DNA of 54,898 nucleotides from an uncultured Lachnospiraceae bacterium (GCA_910586605.1 CAJUJR010000008.1:1-54898); one strand, 5' to 3'; numbered from the stretch's first letter, positions 27,336 through 36,041 are shown. Notes: generated by a model from the letters alone, not told the origin. Numbers and translations: made by a program.

Positions 27336-28508
27336 CTACTTCATTCGCGTCTTAATAAAAGCAAGTTCTTTTTCCATTGCCACGTCTGCCGGATAGCACC
27401 TGATATATTCCTCCGCCAAAGGCACTGCTTCCTCATAGCAATTTTGCTTTTCCAGCAAAATTACCTGTGTTTTTTTCAGCTCCTGCAATGCCGCAGTAAT
27501 GCCATAAGAAATTCCTTTTGTTATCATACTCTGGGCCTTGTCATATTCCTTTTGCTGCATATAGACAAGTGCAAGCTGATAATATACTTCTACATTTAAT
27601 TCTTCTTTATTCTCCTTAATATATTTCTGATAATACATAATCGCGGCATCATATTGTTCCAATGCGGCAGAAAGCGCCCCGGAATAATAAAGGCTCTCTT
27701 TATTGTTCCCATCATATGCCATTTTCAGGTATTCCTTTGCCCTGTCATACTCTTGCTTATAAAAATAGGCTCTCCCTATCACCATCATATTCTCCGCCTT
27801 ATTTGGCTTAATCGCCACTAACTGGTCAAGAAGCTCATTTGCAGCATCTGTCTGGCCTGCCGCCATATACTGCTGATATAGTTTAAAATAGGCATCATAA
27901 TATGTCTTGTCTGTTTCAATTGCATCCTTATATGCCTGGGCCGCTTTATCACTTTCCCCCAGGTTTTGTTCTATCCCTGCCAATGCCATATAGGCATCCA
28001 TATATTTTTTATTTTTTTTAAGTAACTCCTGGCAGGCCTCTTCCGCCTTTTTCCATTCCCCCTGCTGCCAATATGCGGACATCTTTGTATATAGGATATC
28101 ACAATCCATATCATCCAGATATTCGATTTCTAAAGCCTTATCACAATACTCTGTAACGCTCCCATAGTCTCCCAGCCCGTAATCTGCAATTGCCATCCCA
28201 TAGCAAAGCTGTTTATTGTTTTCTTTGGAAATTTTATTATCTGTTTCCTGTATTACCTTCTGGAATTCCTCTTTTGCCAATTCATAACGGTTTAGCCTGC
28301 AAAGCGCCATGCCATACCCAATATAATATTCTGCCTGTTCCCCGTTTTCTTTAATTGCATCTTTAAAATAAGGCAAGGACTTCTCATATTTTCCTGCCTT
28401 CGCAAGCTCCATTCCTTTATCATACGCCTTTTTTGCTTCCCCACAGCCAGTCAGTAAAACTGTTATGCCTGCGATTAGTGCTACTCTTTTCCAAACATTC
28501 CGTTTCAT
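27336..28508 (-). CDS. TPR-repeat lipoprotein
   Basis: 390 residues. A type II signal peptide with lipobox LLTGC (Cys at about residue 22) is followed by roughly ten tetratricopeptide repeats up to the end (for example KAYDKGMELAKAGKYEKSLPYFKDAI and ESDKAAQAYKDAIETDKTYYDAYFKLYQQY). It should be anchored outside the membrane and serve as a protein-binding scaffold. Partners are unknown. It begins the likely operon with hflX, folA and the 206-residue gene, after the terminator-like hairpin following the BlaI-type gene. Confidence 0.88.
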   Translation of the reverse strand: MKRNVWKRVALIAGITVLLTGCGEAKKAYDKGMELAKAGKYEKSLPYFKDAIKENGEQAEYYIGYGMALCRLNRYELAKEEFQKVIQETDNKISKENNKQLCYGMAIADYGLGDYGSVTEYCDKALEIEYLDDMDCDILYTKMSAYWQQGEWKKAEEACQELLKKNKKYMDAYMALAGIEQNLGESDKAAQAYKDAIETDKTYYDAYFKLYQQYMAAGQTDAANELLDQLVAIKPNKAENMMVIGRAYFYKQEYDRAKEYLKMAYDGNNKESLYYSGALSAALEQYDAAIMYYQKYIKENKEELNVEVYYQLALVYMQQKEYDKAQSMITKGISYGITAALQELKKTQVILLEKQNCYEEAVPLAEEYIRCYPADVAMEKELAFIKTRMK

Positions 28509-28539
28509 CCTGTTTTCCTTTTCCTATCAGACAGAAAAA

Positions 28540-28563
28540 GGACACCGCTTATACACGCTGTCC
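28540..28563 (-). terminator. Hairpin after the BlaI-type gene
   Basis: Arms GGACA and TGTCC with additional CG pairs enclose an A/T-rich loop. On the minus strand TTTTTC follows. It ends the short transcript of the BlaI-like repressor gene and lies just before the TPR lipoprotein start. Confidence 0.55.
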
Positions 28564-28589
28564 CTCCGTTGTATATCTGTGCTATTGTT

Positions 28590-28958
28590 TTATTGCATCG
28601 CTGCCTTTAATATTTCCCTTTCCTGCTGGGTAAAAGTCTGTTCATTCAGAAGTTCGCTTGCAAAAAGCTCCATATCACCATCATCCCAAAAATGCATTTC
28701 CCTTGCAAGCTCATGGCAACGGTAATCACTTTTACTAATTAAAATACGGTAACAAAAATACCTTCCATCACGATACTGGTCTAAATATCCTTTCAAAACA
28801 AGTTTCCCCAAAAAAGTGGAAACTGTCTGTGACTTCCAGTCCTTCCCATACTTTTCATTTGCCAACGCCAAAATATGCGCCAACCTTGTACCATCACCCA
28901 AATCCCATACGCATTTCATTGTAATCTTTTCACTCTCTGTCAGTGCTTTAATTTCCAT
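28590..28958 (-). CDS. BlaI/MecI/CopY-family repressor
   Basis: 122 residues with a winged-helix domain (about 6-75): TESEKITMKCVWDLGDGTRLAHIL, then KSQTVSTFLGKLVLKGYLDQYRDGRYFCYRI, which matches the penicillinase-repressor family pattern (TV.T.L..L..KG.l.....gr...Y). Members bind as dimers and are often inactivated by a membrane M56 protease (BlaR1/MecR1); no such partner is adjacent. GGAGG precedes the ATG. It is transcribed from a good promoter at 29114-29142. Confidence 0.9.
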   Translation of the reverse strand: MEIKALTESEKITMKCVWDLGDGTRLAHILALANEKYGKDWKSQTVSTFLGKLVLKGYLDQYRDGRYFCYRILISKSDYRCHELAREMHFWDDGDMELFASELLNEQTFTQQEREILKAAMQ

Positions 28959-29113
28959 TCTTAACTAGTCCTCCATTCATACAATTTGGATTATGATGTA
29001 GTTTAATCCTGTGTTATCTTCCTTGCGCACAGTACCTCTAAACAAGTAAACCCTGCTGTAAAAACTGTACACAAAACCAATACCTGATATACAGCATTAG
29101 ATTATGTATGGTC

Positions 29114-29142
29114 ATCATAACAAAAGAGAGTGGTATTTGCAA
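29114..29142 (-). promoter_or_regulatory. Promoter of the BlaI-type gene
   Basis: On the minus strand TTGCAA, 17 bases, TATGAT, about 155 bases before the BlaI start codon. It lies between the end of the LytTR gene and the repressor gene. I saw no clear BlaI-type palindrome around it. Confidence 0.5.
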
Positions 29143-29178
29143 TCAATTTCACATTTTTTTAAGAAATAACTATTTATT

Positions 29179-29925
29179 TTAATTAATAACTGGATTTATC
29201 TCTTCTTCTTGAAGCATTTCTTTTAAATATTCCCTATATCTCTTCACGATCAGACCTCTTCCGCTCTTGCGGATGGGAATCATGCTGTCGTCAATCATAA
29301 TGAAATCAGAATTCACAATTCCGGCTACATACTGCAAATTCAAAAGATAACTCTGATGGCACCGCAGGAACCTTTCATCCTGCACTTCTGCTTCCAGAAC
29401 ATCCAGCCGGTTATATACCTTTACATCCCCCTGTGTTGTTGTATGGATATAAACCACTTTGTTGTCTGACTCCATGAAAAGAATATCTTTAAATGGGATA
29501 ATCACCGATTTCCGGTGTGATTTAACTTCAATGTATTTCCGTTTCTCCTGCGGATGCTTTAACATATAATAGTCAATCATCGCACCTATCCGCCCCGGCT
29601 CATATGGTTTTAACAAATAACCCATCGCATGGATTTCATAGGCAGCAATTGCAAAGTCCTTACTGGAAGTACAATAAACAATCTCTGCCTGGACGTCAGC
29701 CTGCCGTATCCTCCTACCGGTTTCCAGACCATCCAGCCCACTCATCATAATATCTAAAAATATCAAATCAAATGGCTGGCTTTTATAGTTCCCCATTAAA
29801 GCTTCCCCATTTTCAAAGACTCCAAGCTGAAAAGCAAGTCCCCGCTCCTGCATAAGGTAAGTAATAATTTTTTGCAAAAGTTCACGGTCCATCCTGCTGT
29901 CTTCACATATTGCAACTTTTATCAT
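29179..29925 (-). CDS. LytTR-family response regulator
   Basis: 248 residues. Receiver domain (about 1-120) with acidic pocket at CEDSR, phosphoacceptor Asp in DLIFLDIMMSG and Lys in YLLKPYEPG; a LytTR DNA-binding domain (about 140-240) with IPFKDILFMESDNKVVYIHT, FLRCHQSYLLNLQYV and RKSGRGLIVKRYREYL. It resembles AgrA/VirR-type regulators. No histidine kinase or peptide gene lies beside it, so the cognate kinase must be elsewhere. Downstream is the divergently promoted BlaI gene region with no shared terminator seen. Confidence 0.92.
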   Translation of the reverse strand: MIKVAICEDSRMDRELLQKIITYLMQERGLAFQLGVFENGEALMGNYKSQPFDLIFLDIMMSGLDGLETGRRIRQADVQAEIVYCTSSKDFAIAAYEIHAMGYLLKPYEPGRIGAMIDYYMLKHPQEKRKYIEVKSHRKSVIIPFKDILFMESDNKVVYIHTTTQGDVKVYNRLDVLEAEVQDERFLRCHQSYLLNLQYVAGIVNSDFIMIDDSMIPIRKSGRGLIVKRYREYLKEMLQEEEINPVIN

Positions 29926-30015
29926 TTCGTATCAGCTCCTCCCACGTATACCCTGCATCAGGATATAAAGAAAAGATACACAAAAGCAAGGATTATTAAG
30001 TAACAATTCACCCTG

Positions 30016-30435
30016 TCAGTCTTTTAACGGTACCCCATTTCCATCCTCTGTAATGCTTCCTGACAAAATCATAATTCCCTCAACCAACCCCCATATCTCC
30101 ATAGCAAGCGCAGCCAGTCCGCAGGTTATAACGCCGCCAATTAAACAGACCAGAAGCTGGACTAAGGCACGGTTTGTCTTCCCCAGATAAAAATTATGTA
30201 TCCCAAGCCCTCCCAAAAAAATGCCAAGCAAGCCGGCGGCCATCCTTGACTTTTGGTTTGCCGGGGATACCGGCTGGGCTAAAAACACCCCACAATTTGT
30301 ACATGCTGCCGCACCTGGCATCGTCGGCTGCCCGCAATTTGGACAGTAACTTGTGCCAACCCCGGCAGAAACCCCACATTTTACACAAACAGCAGCATTA
30401 TCTGCTATCTGATTTCCACAATTTCTACAATACAT
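30016..30435 (-). CDS. Zinc-ribbon and TM2-domain membrane protein
   Basis: 139 residues. Two CxxC zinc-ribbon units at the N-terminus (YCRNCGNQIADNAAVCVKCG and YCPNCGQPTMPGAAACTNCG), then a linker and a TM2 domain with two helices (AGLLGIFLGGLGIHNFYLGKTNRALVQLL and a second segment). The TM2 signature G.GxHxFYLGK is clear. Proteins of this layout are common in Firmicutes and of unknown function. GGAGG precedes the ATG. It is transcribed away from dpaA. Confidence 0.88.
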   Translation of the reverse strand: MYCRNCGNQIADNAAVCVKCGVSAGVGTSYCPNCGQPTMPGAAACTNCGVFLAQPVSPANQKSRMAAGLLGIFLGGLGIHNFYLGKTNRALVQLLVCLIGGVITCGLAALAMEIWGLVEGIMILSGSITEDGNGVPLKD

Positions 30436-30525
30436 TCACTCTATCCTCCAAACGTGCATTTCCTTCATTATAACAAAAACAGAAAACAAATGCAATGGCA
30501 CTGTTAAATGCTATAGTAACAATTC

Positions 30526-30552
30526 ACCAATTCTCTGCTGGCGCATAAGATA
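30526..30552 (+). promoter_or_regulatory. Sigma-K-like promoter of dpaAB
   Basis: AC at 30526, a 16-base spacer, then CATAAGATA at 30544-30552, a match to the sigma-K pattern AC-N16/17-CATANNNTA. It lies about 70 bases before the dpaA start. In Bacillus subtilis the dipicolinate synthase operon is read by sigma-K in the mother cell. Confidence 0.5.
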
Positions 30553-30620
30553 TTCTTAACAAAGGAAACTTTTTTACAGGCATACAGTTACCAGTAAAAA
30601 ATAATTTGGAGGGATATCCT

Positions 30621-31433
30621 ATGCATACCAACACTCCTTTTCCTGCGGAAACGGACCGCCGTCAGAGATACCTTGGGGAATTTCTCATAAACTGCGGTTA
30701 TCAGGTTGTACTGGCGGAAACAGCCCCGGAACTGGATGTAGAGGCCGCCGGCTATGAAGAACTCTCTGGCAAAGTGCTTGTGCTTCTGCCTATCCCAGCC
30801 CCGCCAACACTCCTGGCCCATTTAAAAGAAAGCCTTACCACGCAGCATATTGTACTTGGCGGAAATCTTCCAAAAGACTTTATAGATTTTTGTAATAACA
30901 GCCAGATTGCATATATTGATTATTTCAAAAACCCTGCTATCGCAATTGAAAATGCAGTCGCCACTGCGGAAGGCGCAATCTGTGAGGCAATACAGGCAAG
31001 TGATTTAAACCTCCACCAAAGCCAAGTGCTTGTCGTTGGATTTGGAAAATGCGGTGAAGTCCTTGCCGACAAGCTCGCCGGGCTAAAATGCAATGTCAGC
31101 ATTTCTACACGGAGTCCCATGGCAAAGTCACGTGCCAAAGCATATGGGTACCAGATTTTGGAAGATGGCAGTTATTCTAAGTTTAACATTATTTTTAATA
31201 CTGCCCCGGCAATGGTCATTACCGCCCCAATCATCGATCAGTTAAAAAGCGACACCGTCATTATTGATATCGCTTCCAGCCCTGGGGGGACTGATTTTAA
31301 TTACTGCCTGCAAAAAGGGATTACAGCAAAGCTCTGTCCCGGAATACCAGGCAAATATTCCCCAAAAACATCTGCTAAAATATTATTTGACCAAATACAG
31401 GAACAATTAAAAGAACTTAAAATAAATTATTAA
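30621..31433 (+). CDS. dpaA: Dipicolinate synthase subunit A
   Basis: 270 residues (also called SpoVFA). It has an N-terminal domain and a Rossmann-type NAD(P)-binding domain with VLVVGFGKCGEVLADKLAGL, SISTRSPMAKSRAKAYGY and the family segments GGNLPKDF and SSPGGTDFNYCLQKGI. With DpaB it turns dihydrodipicolinate, from lysine biosynthesis, into dipicolinic acid in the mother cell, which then loads the spore core with Ca-DPA. The ATG at 30621 with GGAGGG seven bases upstream is preferred to the TTG at 30606. Confidence 0.95.
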   Translation: MHTNTPFPAETDRRQRYLGEFLINCGYQVVLAETAPELDVEAAGYEELSGKVLVLLPIPAPPTLLAHLKESLTTQHIVLGGNLPKDFIDFCNNSQIAYIDYFKNPAIAIENAVATAEGAICEAIQASDLNLHQSQVLVVGFGKCGEVLADKLAGLKCNVSISTRSPMAKSRAKAYGYQILEDGSYSKFNIIFNTAPAMVITAPIIDQLKSDTVIIDIASSPGGTDFNYCLQKGITAKLCPGIPGKYSPKTSAKILFDQIQEQLKELKINY

Positions 31434-31467
31434 ATGTTACTATATCACGATAGATTTCTGAAAAAGA

Positions 31468-31500
31468 CTAAAATCCTTGTGACAACACATAAGATTTTAG
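31468..31500 (+). other. Hairpin between dpaA and dpaB
   Basis: Arms CTAAAATC and GATTTTAG extend inward through CTTGTG/CACATAAG pairing, then CTCTTTTCC follows. It is 35 bases after the dpaA stop, in a 175-base gap unusual for this gene pair. It could be a weak terminator or an RNA-stability element controlling the subunit ratio. Confidence 0.45.
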
Positions 31501-31607
31501 CTCTTTTCCAGAGCAAGCAACAAGGCGGAATGTTTTGTATCCGCGCTGCGACACAAAACAGCCAGAGCCTTTGTTTTTAAAAGGCAGCGCAGAAATGAGG
31601 AAAAAAC

Positions 31608-32204
31608 ATGAAAACAGAAATACAGACGCCAGTTACGCTTGGTTTTGCAATTACTGGTTCTTTTTGTACTTACAGCAAAATATTAGAAGTACTTAAAACT
31701 ATGAAAGAAAATTATAATATAATCCCTATTTTTTCAGAGCACAGCAGCACAATGGATAACCGTTTCCACAAGGCTTCTGACTTTGTAAGCCAGGTACAGG
31801 AAATCACTGGCAACCAAGGGCTTTTCAGCATCCAGGAGGCAGAGCCAATCGGCCCAAAAGGCTACCTGGATGCCCTTGTTATTGCTCCTTGCACAGGAAA
31901 TACTATGGCAAAACTATGCCATGGCATAACAGATACCACTGTGCTTATGGCGGCAAAAGCTCATCTTAGGAATGAAAAACCTCTGATTATCTCTGTCTCA
32001 ACAAACGATGCGCTTGGCATGAATTTTAAAAACCTGGGACAGTTAATGAATGCAAAAAATGTCTATTTTGTCCCTTTTGGCCAGGATAACTATGTGAAAA
32101 AAAGCAATTCCATGATTGCCCATACCGAATTAATCCCTGATACTGTTGAAGCAGCCCTGAAAGGGCAGCAAATCCAACCAGTTATCCGTTCTCCATTTTC
32201 TTAA
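31608..32204 (+). CDS. dpaB: Dipicolinate synthase subunit B
   Basis: 198 residues, a flavoprotein-like fold (SpoVFB). Visible features are LGFAITGSFCTYSKILEVL at the start, LVIAPCTGNTMAKLCHGITDTTVLMAAKAHLRNEKPL, and ISTNDALGMNFKNLGQLMNAKNVYFVPFGQD, which are characteristic of the family. It acts with DpaA to make dipicolinic acid during sporulation. GAGG precedes the ATG. It ends before a bidirectional terminator. Confidence 0.95.
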   Translation: MKTEIQTPVTLGFAITGSFCTYSKILEVLKTMKENYNIIPIFSEHSSTMDNRFHKASDFVSQVQEITGNQGLFSIQEAEPIGPKGYLDALVIAPCTGNTMAKLCHGITDTTVLMAAKAHLRNEKPLIISVSTNDALGMNFKNLGQLMNAKNVYFVPFGQDNYVKKSNSMIAHTELIPDTVEAALKGQQIQPVIRSPFS

Positions 32205-32224
32205 ATCCTGGCATTTCTTATGAT

Positions 32225-32265
32225 ATAAGCCAGCACAGCCGCTTTATGCGGCTGTGCTGGCTTAT
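32225..32265. terminator. Bidirectional terminator between dpaB and the ArsC-like gene
   Basis: A perfect 18-bp stem, ATAAGCCAGCACAGCCGC with its complement, around the loop TTTAT. It sits between two convergent genes. The T-run after the stem is short, but stem length makes it the likely terminator for both. Confidence 0.8.
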
Positions 32266-32283
32266 ACTTCCCAAAAAACTTCC

Positions 32284-32637
32284 CTATAAGATTTCTTCCC
32301 ACTGTTCCTGGCGGAAACCAGGGAAAACACCATTCTCTGCCACCAGGAGCGGACGCTTCACCAGCATTCCATCTGTTGCCAAAAGCCGGTACTGTTCTTC
32401 CTCGCTCATATCCTGAAGTTTATCTTTTAATTTCATTTCTTTATACAGGTTTCCACTGGTGTTAAAAAACCTTTTTAACGGCAAACCGCTCTTTTCATGC
32501 CATTTCTTTAACTCCTCTGCAGTAGGGTTTTCTTCTTTAATTGGGCGGATTTCTACATCATACCCCATTTCTTCTATCCATTTTAAAGCTTTCTTACAAG
32601 TAGTACATTTTTCATAACATAATATCACTGGTTTCAT
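32284..32637 (-). CDS. ArsC/Spx-family thioredoxin-fold protein
   Basis: 117 residues. CYEKCTTCKKALKWIEEMG near the N-terminus has a Cys-x-x-Cys pair in the ArsC/Spx/YffB position, and MLVKRPLLVAENGVFPGFRQEQWEEIL matches the C-terminal RP motif. This is the Spx/MgsR-like or ArsC-like reductase group; the double Cys points to a redox role rather than arsenate reduction. The ATG at 32637 with GGGGGA upstream is chosen over an in-frame start 16 codons earlier. It follows the DUF1848 gene by about 50 bases. Confidence 0.88.
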   Translation of the reverse strand: MKPVILCYEKCTTCKKALKWIEEMGYDVEIRPIKEENPTAEELKKWHEKSGLPLKRFFNTSGNLYKEMKLKDKLQDMSEEEQYRLLATDGMLVKRPLLVAENGVFPGFRQEQWEEIL

Positions 32638-32692
32638 AACCTTCCCCCTTTCTAAAGACACTGCTCCAAACATTATAAATCCCAAAGCAATT

Positions 32693-33640
32693 TTAAATAT
32701 TAAAAAAATCCAAACCCATCTGCATTTCCTTTAAAGATTCCACCTTACGTTCCGTTACCCTGTCCCCCTCCTGCAATACGCTGCACAACAATGGGGAATC
32801 CAGATGATAATTTTTACAGTTTCTATCAGCACTTTCTGTACTATAGCCCGCATAACAATATTGGCAGCCATTCCTACAGGTATTGTAGCAGCCGATATCA
32901 ATGCTTTCTGCACAGCCGCATTCTTTACGCTGGTTTTTATCTTTCTCTGCCAAAATCCTGCACCCAGTTATTTCTTCTAGTAATTTCCTGTCAATACAGC
33001 AGCTTTTAGCAACTCCAACGCAGGACAAATCCATACTCTCTGCACAAGCCGCTAGTTCCATTCCATTTTTATGCGCTAGTTCTGCCAGCCTCCCTGCAAA
33101 TTTTGTCAGTTCCTCATTTCCTGGCATATGGCAGTGTAGGTATTCCAAATTCTTTTTGTTCTTTGCATATAAATCTACAAAACTGATAATGCACTTTTTA
33201 GTATAACCCCTCAGCCTTTCTGCTATGTATCCAAAAGCAGCCAGATGGTATTCCTTTGTATATGCGTTGTTAAAAAAAATAGGATCATACCTCCAGATTA
33301 CCCGGTTGCTTCCAATCCTGCCAGACAAATCCTGAAAAACAGGCAATATTACCTGTTTTTTATCTGGAATATTTCTTTCGATATCACGTCCATATGCAGT
33401 TACCGTAAATTGAAAATAATAAGGAATCCCTTTCAGCCTGTCTAGGCTTCCTATCATAGGCGCAGGGTTTTTTGACCAAAATACAATAGCGTCGATTATT
33501 TCAGGAGATAAAGGAATTTTACTGACTTGATGCACATTAACCGGATTCCTGACATATAAAAAACCTTCCTCAAGCCTATTAAAAAACCACCCTGAAAAAT
33601 AATTGGGAATATCCGTCCGCCTGCTGGCACTTAAAATCAC
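32693..33640 (-). CDS. DUF1848 family protein
   Basis: 315 residues. N-terminal SASRRTDIPNYFSGWFFNRL, followed by VRNPVNVHQVSKIPL and DAIVFWSKNPAPM, which are diagnostic of DUF1848. The C-terminal part holds a cysteine cluster (ECGCAESIDIGCYNTCRNGCQYCYAG) that looks able to bind an iron-sulfur cluster, with CxxxCxxC-like spacing. The family has been suggested to be related to radical SAM enzymes, but the function is not established. It appears to start with GTG; AAGGAG lies five bases before. It is upstream of the ArsC-like gene. Confidence 0.9.
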   Translation of the reverse strand: MILSASRRTDIPNYFSGWFFNRLEEGFLYVRNPVNVHQVSKIPLSPEIIDAIVFWSKNPAPMIGSLDRLKGIPYYFQFTVTAYGRDIERNIPDKKQVILPVFQDLSGRIGSNRVIWRYDPIFFNNAYTKEYHLAAFGYIAERLRGYTKKCIISFVDLYAKNKKNLEYLHCHMPGNEELTKFAGRLAELAHKNGMELAACAESMDLSCVGVAKSCCIDRKLLEEITGCRILAEKDKNQRKECGCAESIDIGCYNTCRNGCQYCYAGYSTESADRNCKNYHLDSPLLCSVLQEGDRVTERKVESLKEMQMGLDFFNI

Positions 33641-33719
33641 GATATCTCCTTTCTTGCCGGCTTTGGAAAAACGCTGCTTTTGCGTTTTTCCTGCGTAAAA
33701 CAGTAATTATCGGTTTTTC

Positions 33720-35090
33720 TCACTCCTCCCCAGGCTCTTCCGAAGGAGCCTCTGACTCTTCCGGCGCCTTTGTTGGTTCTTCTGTCGCTGCCGGAGGCTG
33801 GGTAACAAGATCTTGTGGATTGTCCTGCTCCCTGATTACAATCCGCACAAAGTCACCCTTAATAAGCTTAAAAGGAGGATTTTGCCCAAATTTAACAGTC
33901 AGTTTATGAATCCCCACTGGCAGCCCTGCACAGTCTGCATAAGCAGAAATATCATGTCCTGACAACCCATTTAAGACGGATTCCCGTCCCTCTACTGTAA
34001 ACTCCAAAATCCTTTCCTTATCATATGCCTCTGCCACACATTTACGCTCTACATTTTGCAGTTTAATATCCCCAGCCTTAATCTGAATTTTTTTCCTTAA
34101 CAATTTCTCAATTGTTATTTTAATTGAGATTCTCTGATATTCCTCAGGGATTGTAATTTTATCGGAAAGATACTGCCTAACCTCCACCTCCTGTTCCAGG
34201 GAGGCAGATGTACTTGTCAGACCCGAAATATCAACCGGGATTACGAGTTCTGAAATATCTGCCAAAACTCTCTCCGAGCCTGCAATTTCTATTTTTTCCG
34301 GAAGGCAATCAACCCCAACATATTGATACCCTTTCGCAGGCTTTCCAATAATTTGTGCTTTTACTGGTATTGTCTTATTTTGTAAAAGCTTTGCTTTTAC
34401 CCTTACCTGCGTGTCACTAAATGATAAGGTTGATGAAATTACCCGGTTTCCACGCTTATCATAAGCTGTCGGCTCTAACATCTTAGAAAAATTCTGGCTT
34501 GCGCCATTTACATTTAAGGTAACGCGAACAGAGCTAATCCTGTCTATTACAGAGCCGCCCCCTGTCACTTCAATTACATTAGGCCTAGCGATGCATTCCC
34601 CTACAGAATAACCTTCTGCAGGTATCCCTTCTGCATCAACCGTAACTTTCACCTGCTTCGTTTCCATATCTTCCAGTGAAACTTTAAGCACTTGGCTGCA
34701 TTCCAGCATAACATCAGAAGACACTTTTTTCTTTAAGCGTACCCTGATTGCTACTGCATTGACAGAAGATAGTTCAGATAAATCAGCCGTTGCACTGATA
34801 TCGCCTGCCTCAAGGTTGTCTATAACACTTCGCTTACCACGGACAGACACACTCGCTGTACTTCCTTCTGTTACCTCATATACTTTATTTACAGAATGCA
34901 GCGCTTCTTCATTTATTGTCTCTACCTGCACAATAAATCCCTTTGTCTTATATGGGTCGTCAATGTTCATAATTAAAAGCCACACAAGGACAGCCCCGAT
35001 AATGGATAATATCTTAATAAAGAGATTATGGAAAAAAATCTGCTTCCAAAATTCTGCAATCTCTTTTTTTGCCTCCTGATTCACCTGCAT
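33720..35090 (-). CDS. cdaR: YbbR-domain regulator of diadenylate cyclase
   Basis: 456 residues. One membrane helix near residues 24-42 (IKILSIIGAVLVWLLIMNIDDP, the family opening), followed by three to four YbbR repeats outside the membrane (for example KTIPVKAQIIGKPAKGYQYVGV and CLPEKIEIAGSERVLADI) and a C-terminal tail rich in Pro, Glu and Thr. CdaR binds the CdaA membrane part and tunes c-di-AMP output. It starts 55 bases after cdaA and ends the operon. AGGAGGA is directly before the ATG. Confidence 0.93.
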   Translation of the reverse strand: MQVNQEAKKEIAEFWKQIFFHNLFIKILSIIGAVLVWLLIMNIDDPYKTKGFIVQVETINEEALHSVNKVYEVTEGSTASVSVRGKRSVIDNLEAGDISATADLSELSSVNAVAIRVRLKKKVSSDVMLECSQVLKVSLEDMETKQVKVTVDAEGIPAEGYSVGECIARPNVIEVTGGGSVIDRISSVRVTLNVNGASQNFSKMLEPTAYDKRGNRVISSTLSFSDTQVRVKAKLLQNKTIPVKAQIIGKPAKGYQYVGVDCLPEKIEIAGSERVLADISELVIPVDISGLTSTSASLEQEVEVRQYLSDKITIPEEYQRISIKITIEKLLRKKIQIKAGDIKLQNVERKCVAEAYDKERILEFTVEGRESVLNGLSGHDISAYADCAGLPVGIHKLTVKFGQNPPFKLIKGDFVRIVIREQDNPQDLVTQPPAATEEPTKAPEESEAPSEEPGEE

Positions 35091-35145
35091 TCCTCCTGTG
35101 ATGTTTAGAATGGCCGTGAATAGCAGCTACTATTCATGAACATCC

Positions 35146-36039
35146 TCATTTTTTATGTGCATGTACCTTAACATGTTTCATTCCCCTGCCAATATGGAAC
35201 TTCTTTTTTTCTTTTTTTTCAGGGCTTTTCCCTTGAAGTTCCCCAAGCTTTTTCTTTAATAATTCGCCATCTACATTACGCAACAGCTTCCCACGTACTG
35301 CGACCGAAATCTTCCCTGTCTCTTCTGAAACAATAACTGTAGTGCTGTCACTTACTTCACTGATTCCCACGCCAGCACGGTGCCTTGTCCCAAGCTCCTT
35401 TGAAAGCCCCAAGTTATCTGACAAAGGAAGATAACAAGTTGCAGATACCACCCTGTCTTCCCGAAGAATCACAGCTCCGTCATGCAACGGCGTATTATGC
35501 TCAAAAATATTAATTAAAAGCTGGCTGCTGATTGCAGAATCAATGTTAATCCCCGTCCGCTCATACTCGGCAAGGCTGATATCCTTCTCCAAAGTAATCA
35601 ACGCCCCTGTCTTTGCCCTGGCAAGCTCTACCGTCGCCTTTACAATTTCATTGATAGAACGGTCAGAAAAACGTTCTACCTTATCCTTTGTATCATCAAA
35701 TGGGATAATGGACGCCACGAAATTTTTCCTTCCAAGCTCTTCTAACGCCTTACGCAGCTCCGGCTGGAACACAACTGCAAGCGCCGTAATACCGATTGCA
35801 AGCGTCCTGTTAAAAATCCATAATATCGTGCTCATATCTAAAAAATACGCAATCAAGTAACAAAGCAGTAGCACAACGATTCCCTTTAACAGATTCCATG
35901 CCCTGGTTTTCCGCATCCACAGAATAATATGATATAATGCAAAAGCAATAATGATTACCTCTACTAAATCAATCAATGTCATCCGTGGCAAAGACAGAAA
36001 GTAGAAGGTATCCTGGATTGCCTGAATAATTGATTCCAT
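35146..36039 (-). CDS. cdaA: Diadenylate cyclase CdaA
   Basis: 297 residues. Three membrane helices (about 18-85), then a DAC domain: the DGAVIL motif (LHDGAVILREDRVVSATCYLPLS) and the RHRAG motif (GTRHRAGVGISEVSD). It makes the second messenger c-di-AMP from two ATP at the membrane. The C-terminus has a basic tail rich in Lys and His. It starts two bases after the 328-residue membrane protein gene, so translation is likely coupled. It is followed by cdaR. Confidence 0.96.
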   Translation of the reverse strand: MESIIQAIQDTFYFLSLPRMTLIDLVEVIIIAFALYHIILWMRKTRAWNLLKGIVVLLLCYLIAYFLDMSTILWIFNRTLAIGITALAVVFQPELRKALEELGRKNFVASIIPFDDTKDKVERFSDRSINEIVKATVELARAKTGALITLEKDISLAEYERTGINIDSAISSQLLINIFEHNTPLHDGAVILREDRVVSATCYLPLSDNLGLSKELGTRHRAGVGISEVSDSTTVIVSEETGKISVAVRGKLLRNVDGELLKKKLGELQGKSPEKKEKKKFHIGRGMKHVKVHAHKK

Positions 36040-36041
36040 AC

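Noticed and set aside
28958..29178. A short minus-strand frame (about 26 codons) upstream of the BlaI gene as a peptide pheromone for the LytTR regulator
   Set aside because: No ribosome site and no AgrD-like pattern; it overlaps the BlaI promoter region.
32284..32637. True arsenate reductase
   Set aside because: The Cys-x-x-Cys start and RP end fit the wider ArsC/Spx/YffB-like group; no ars genes are nearby.
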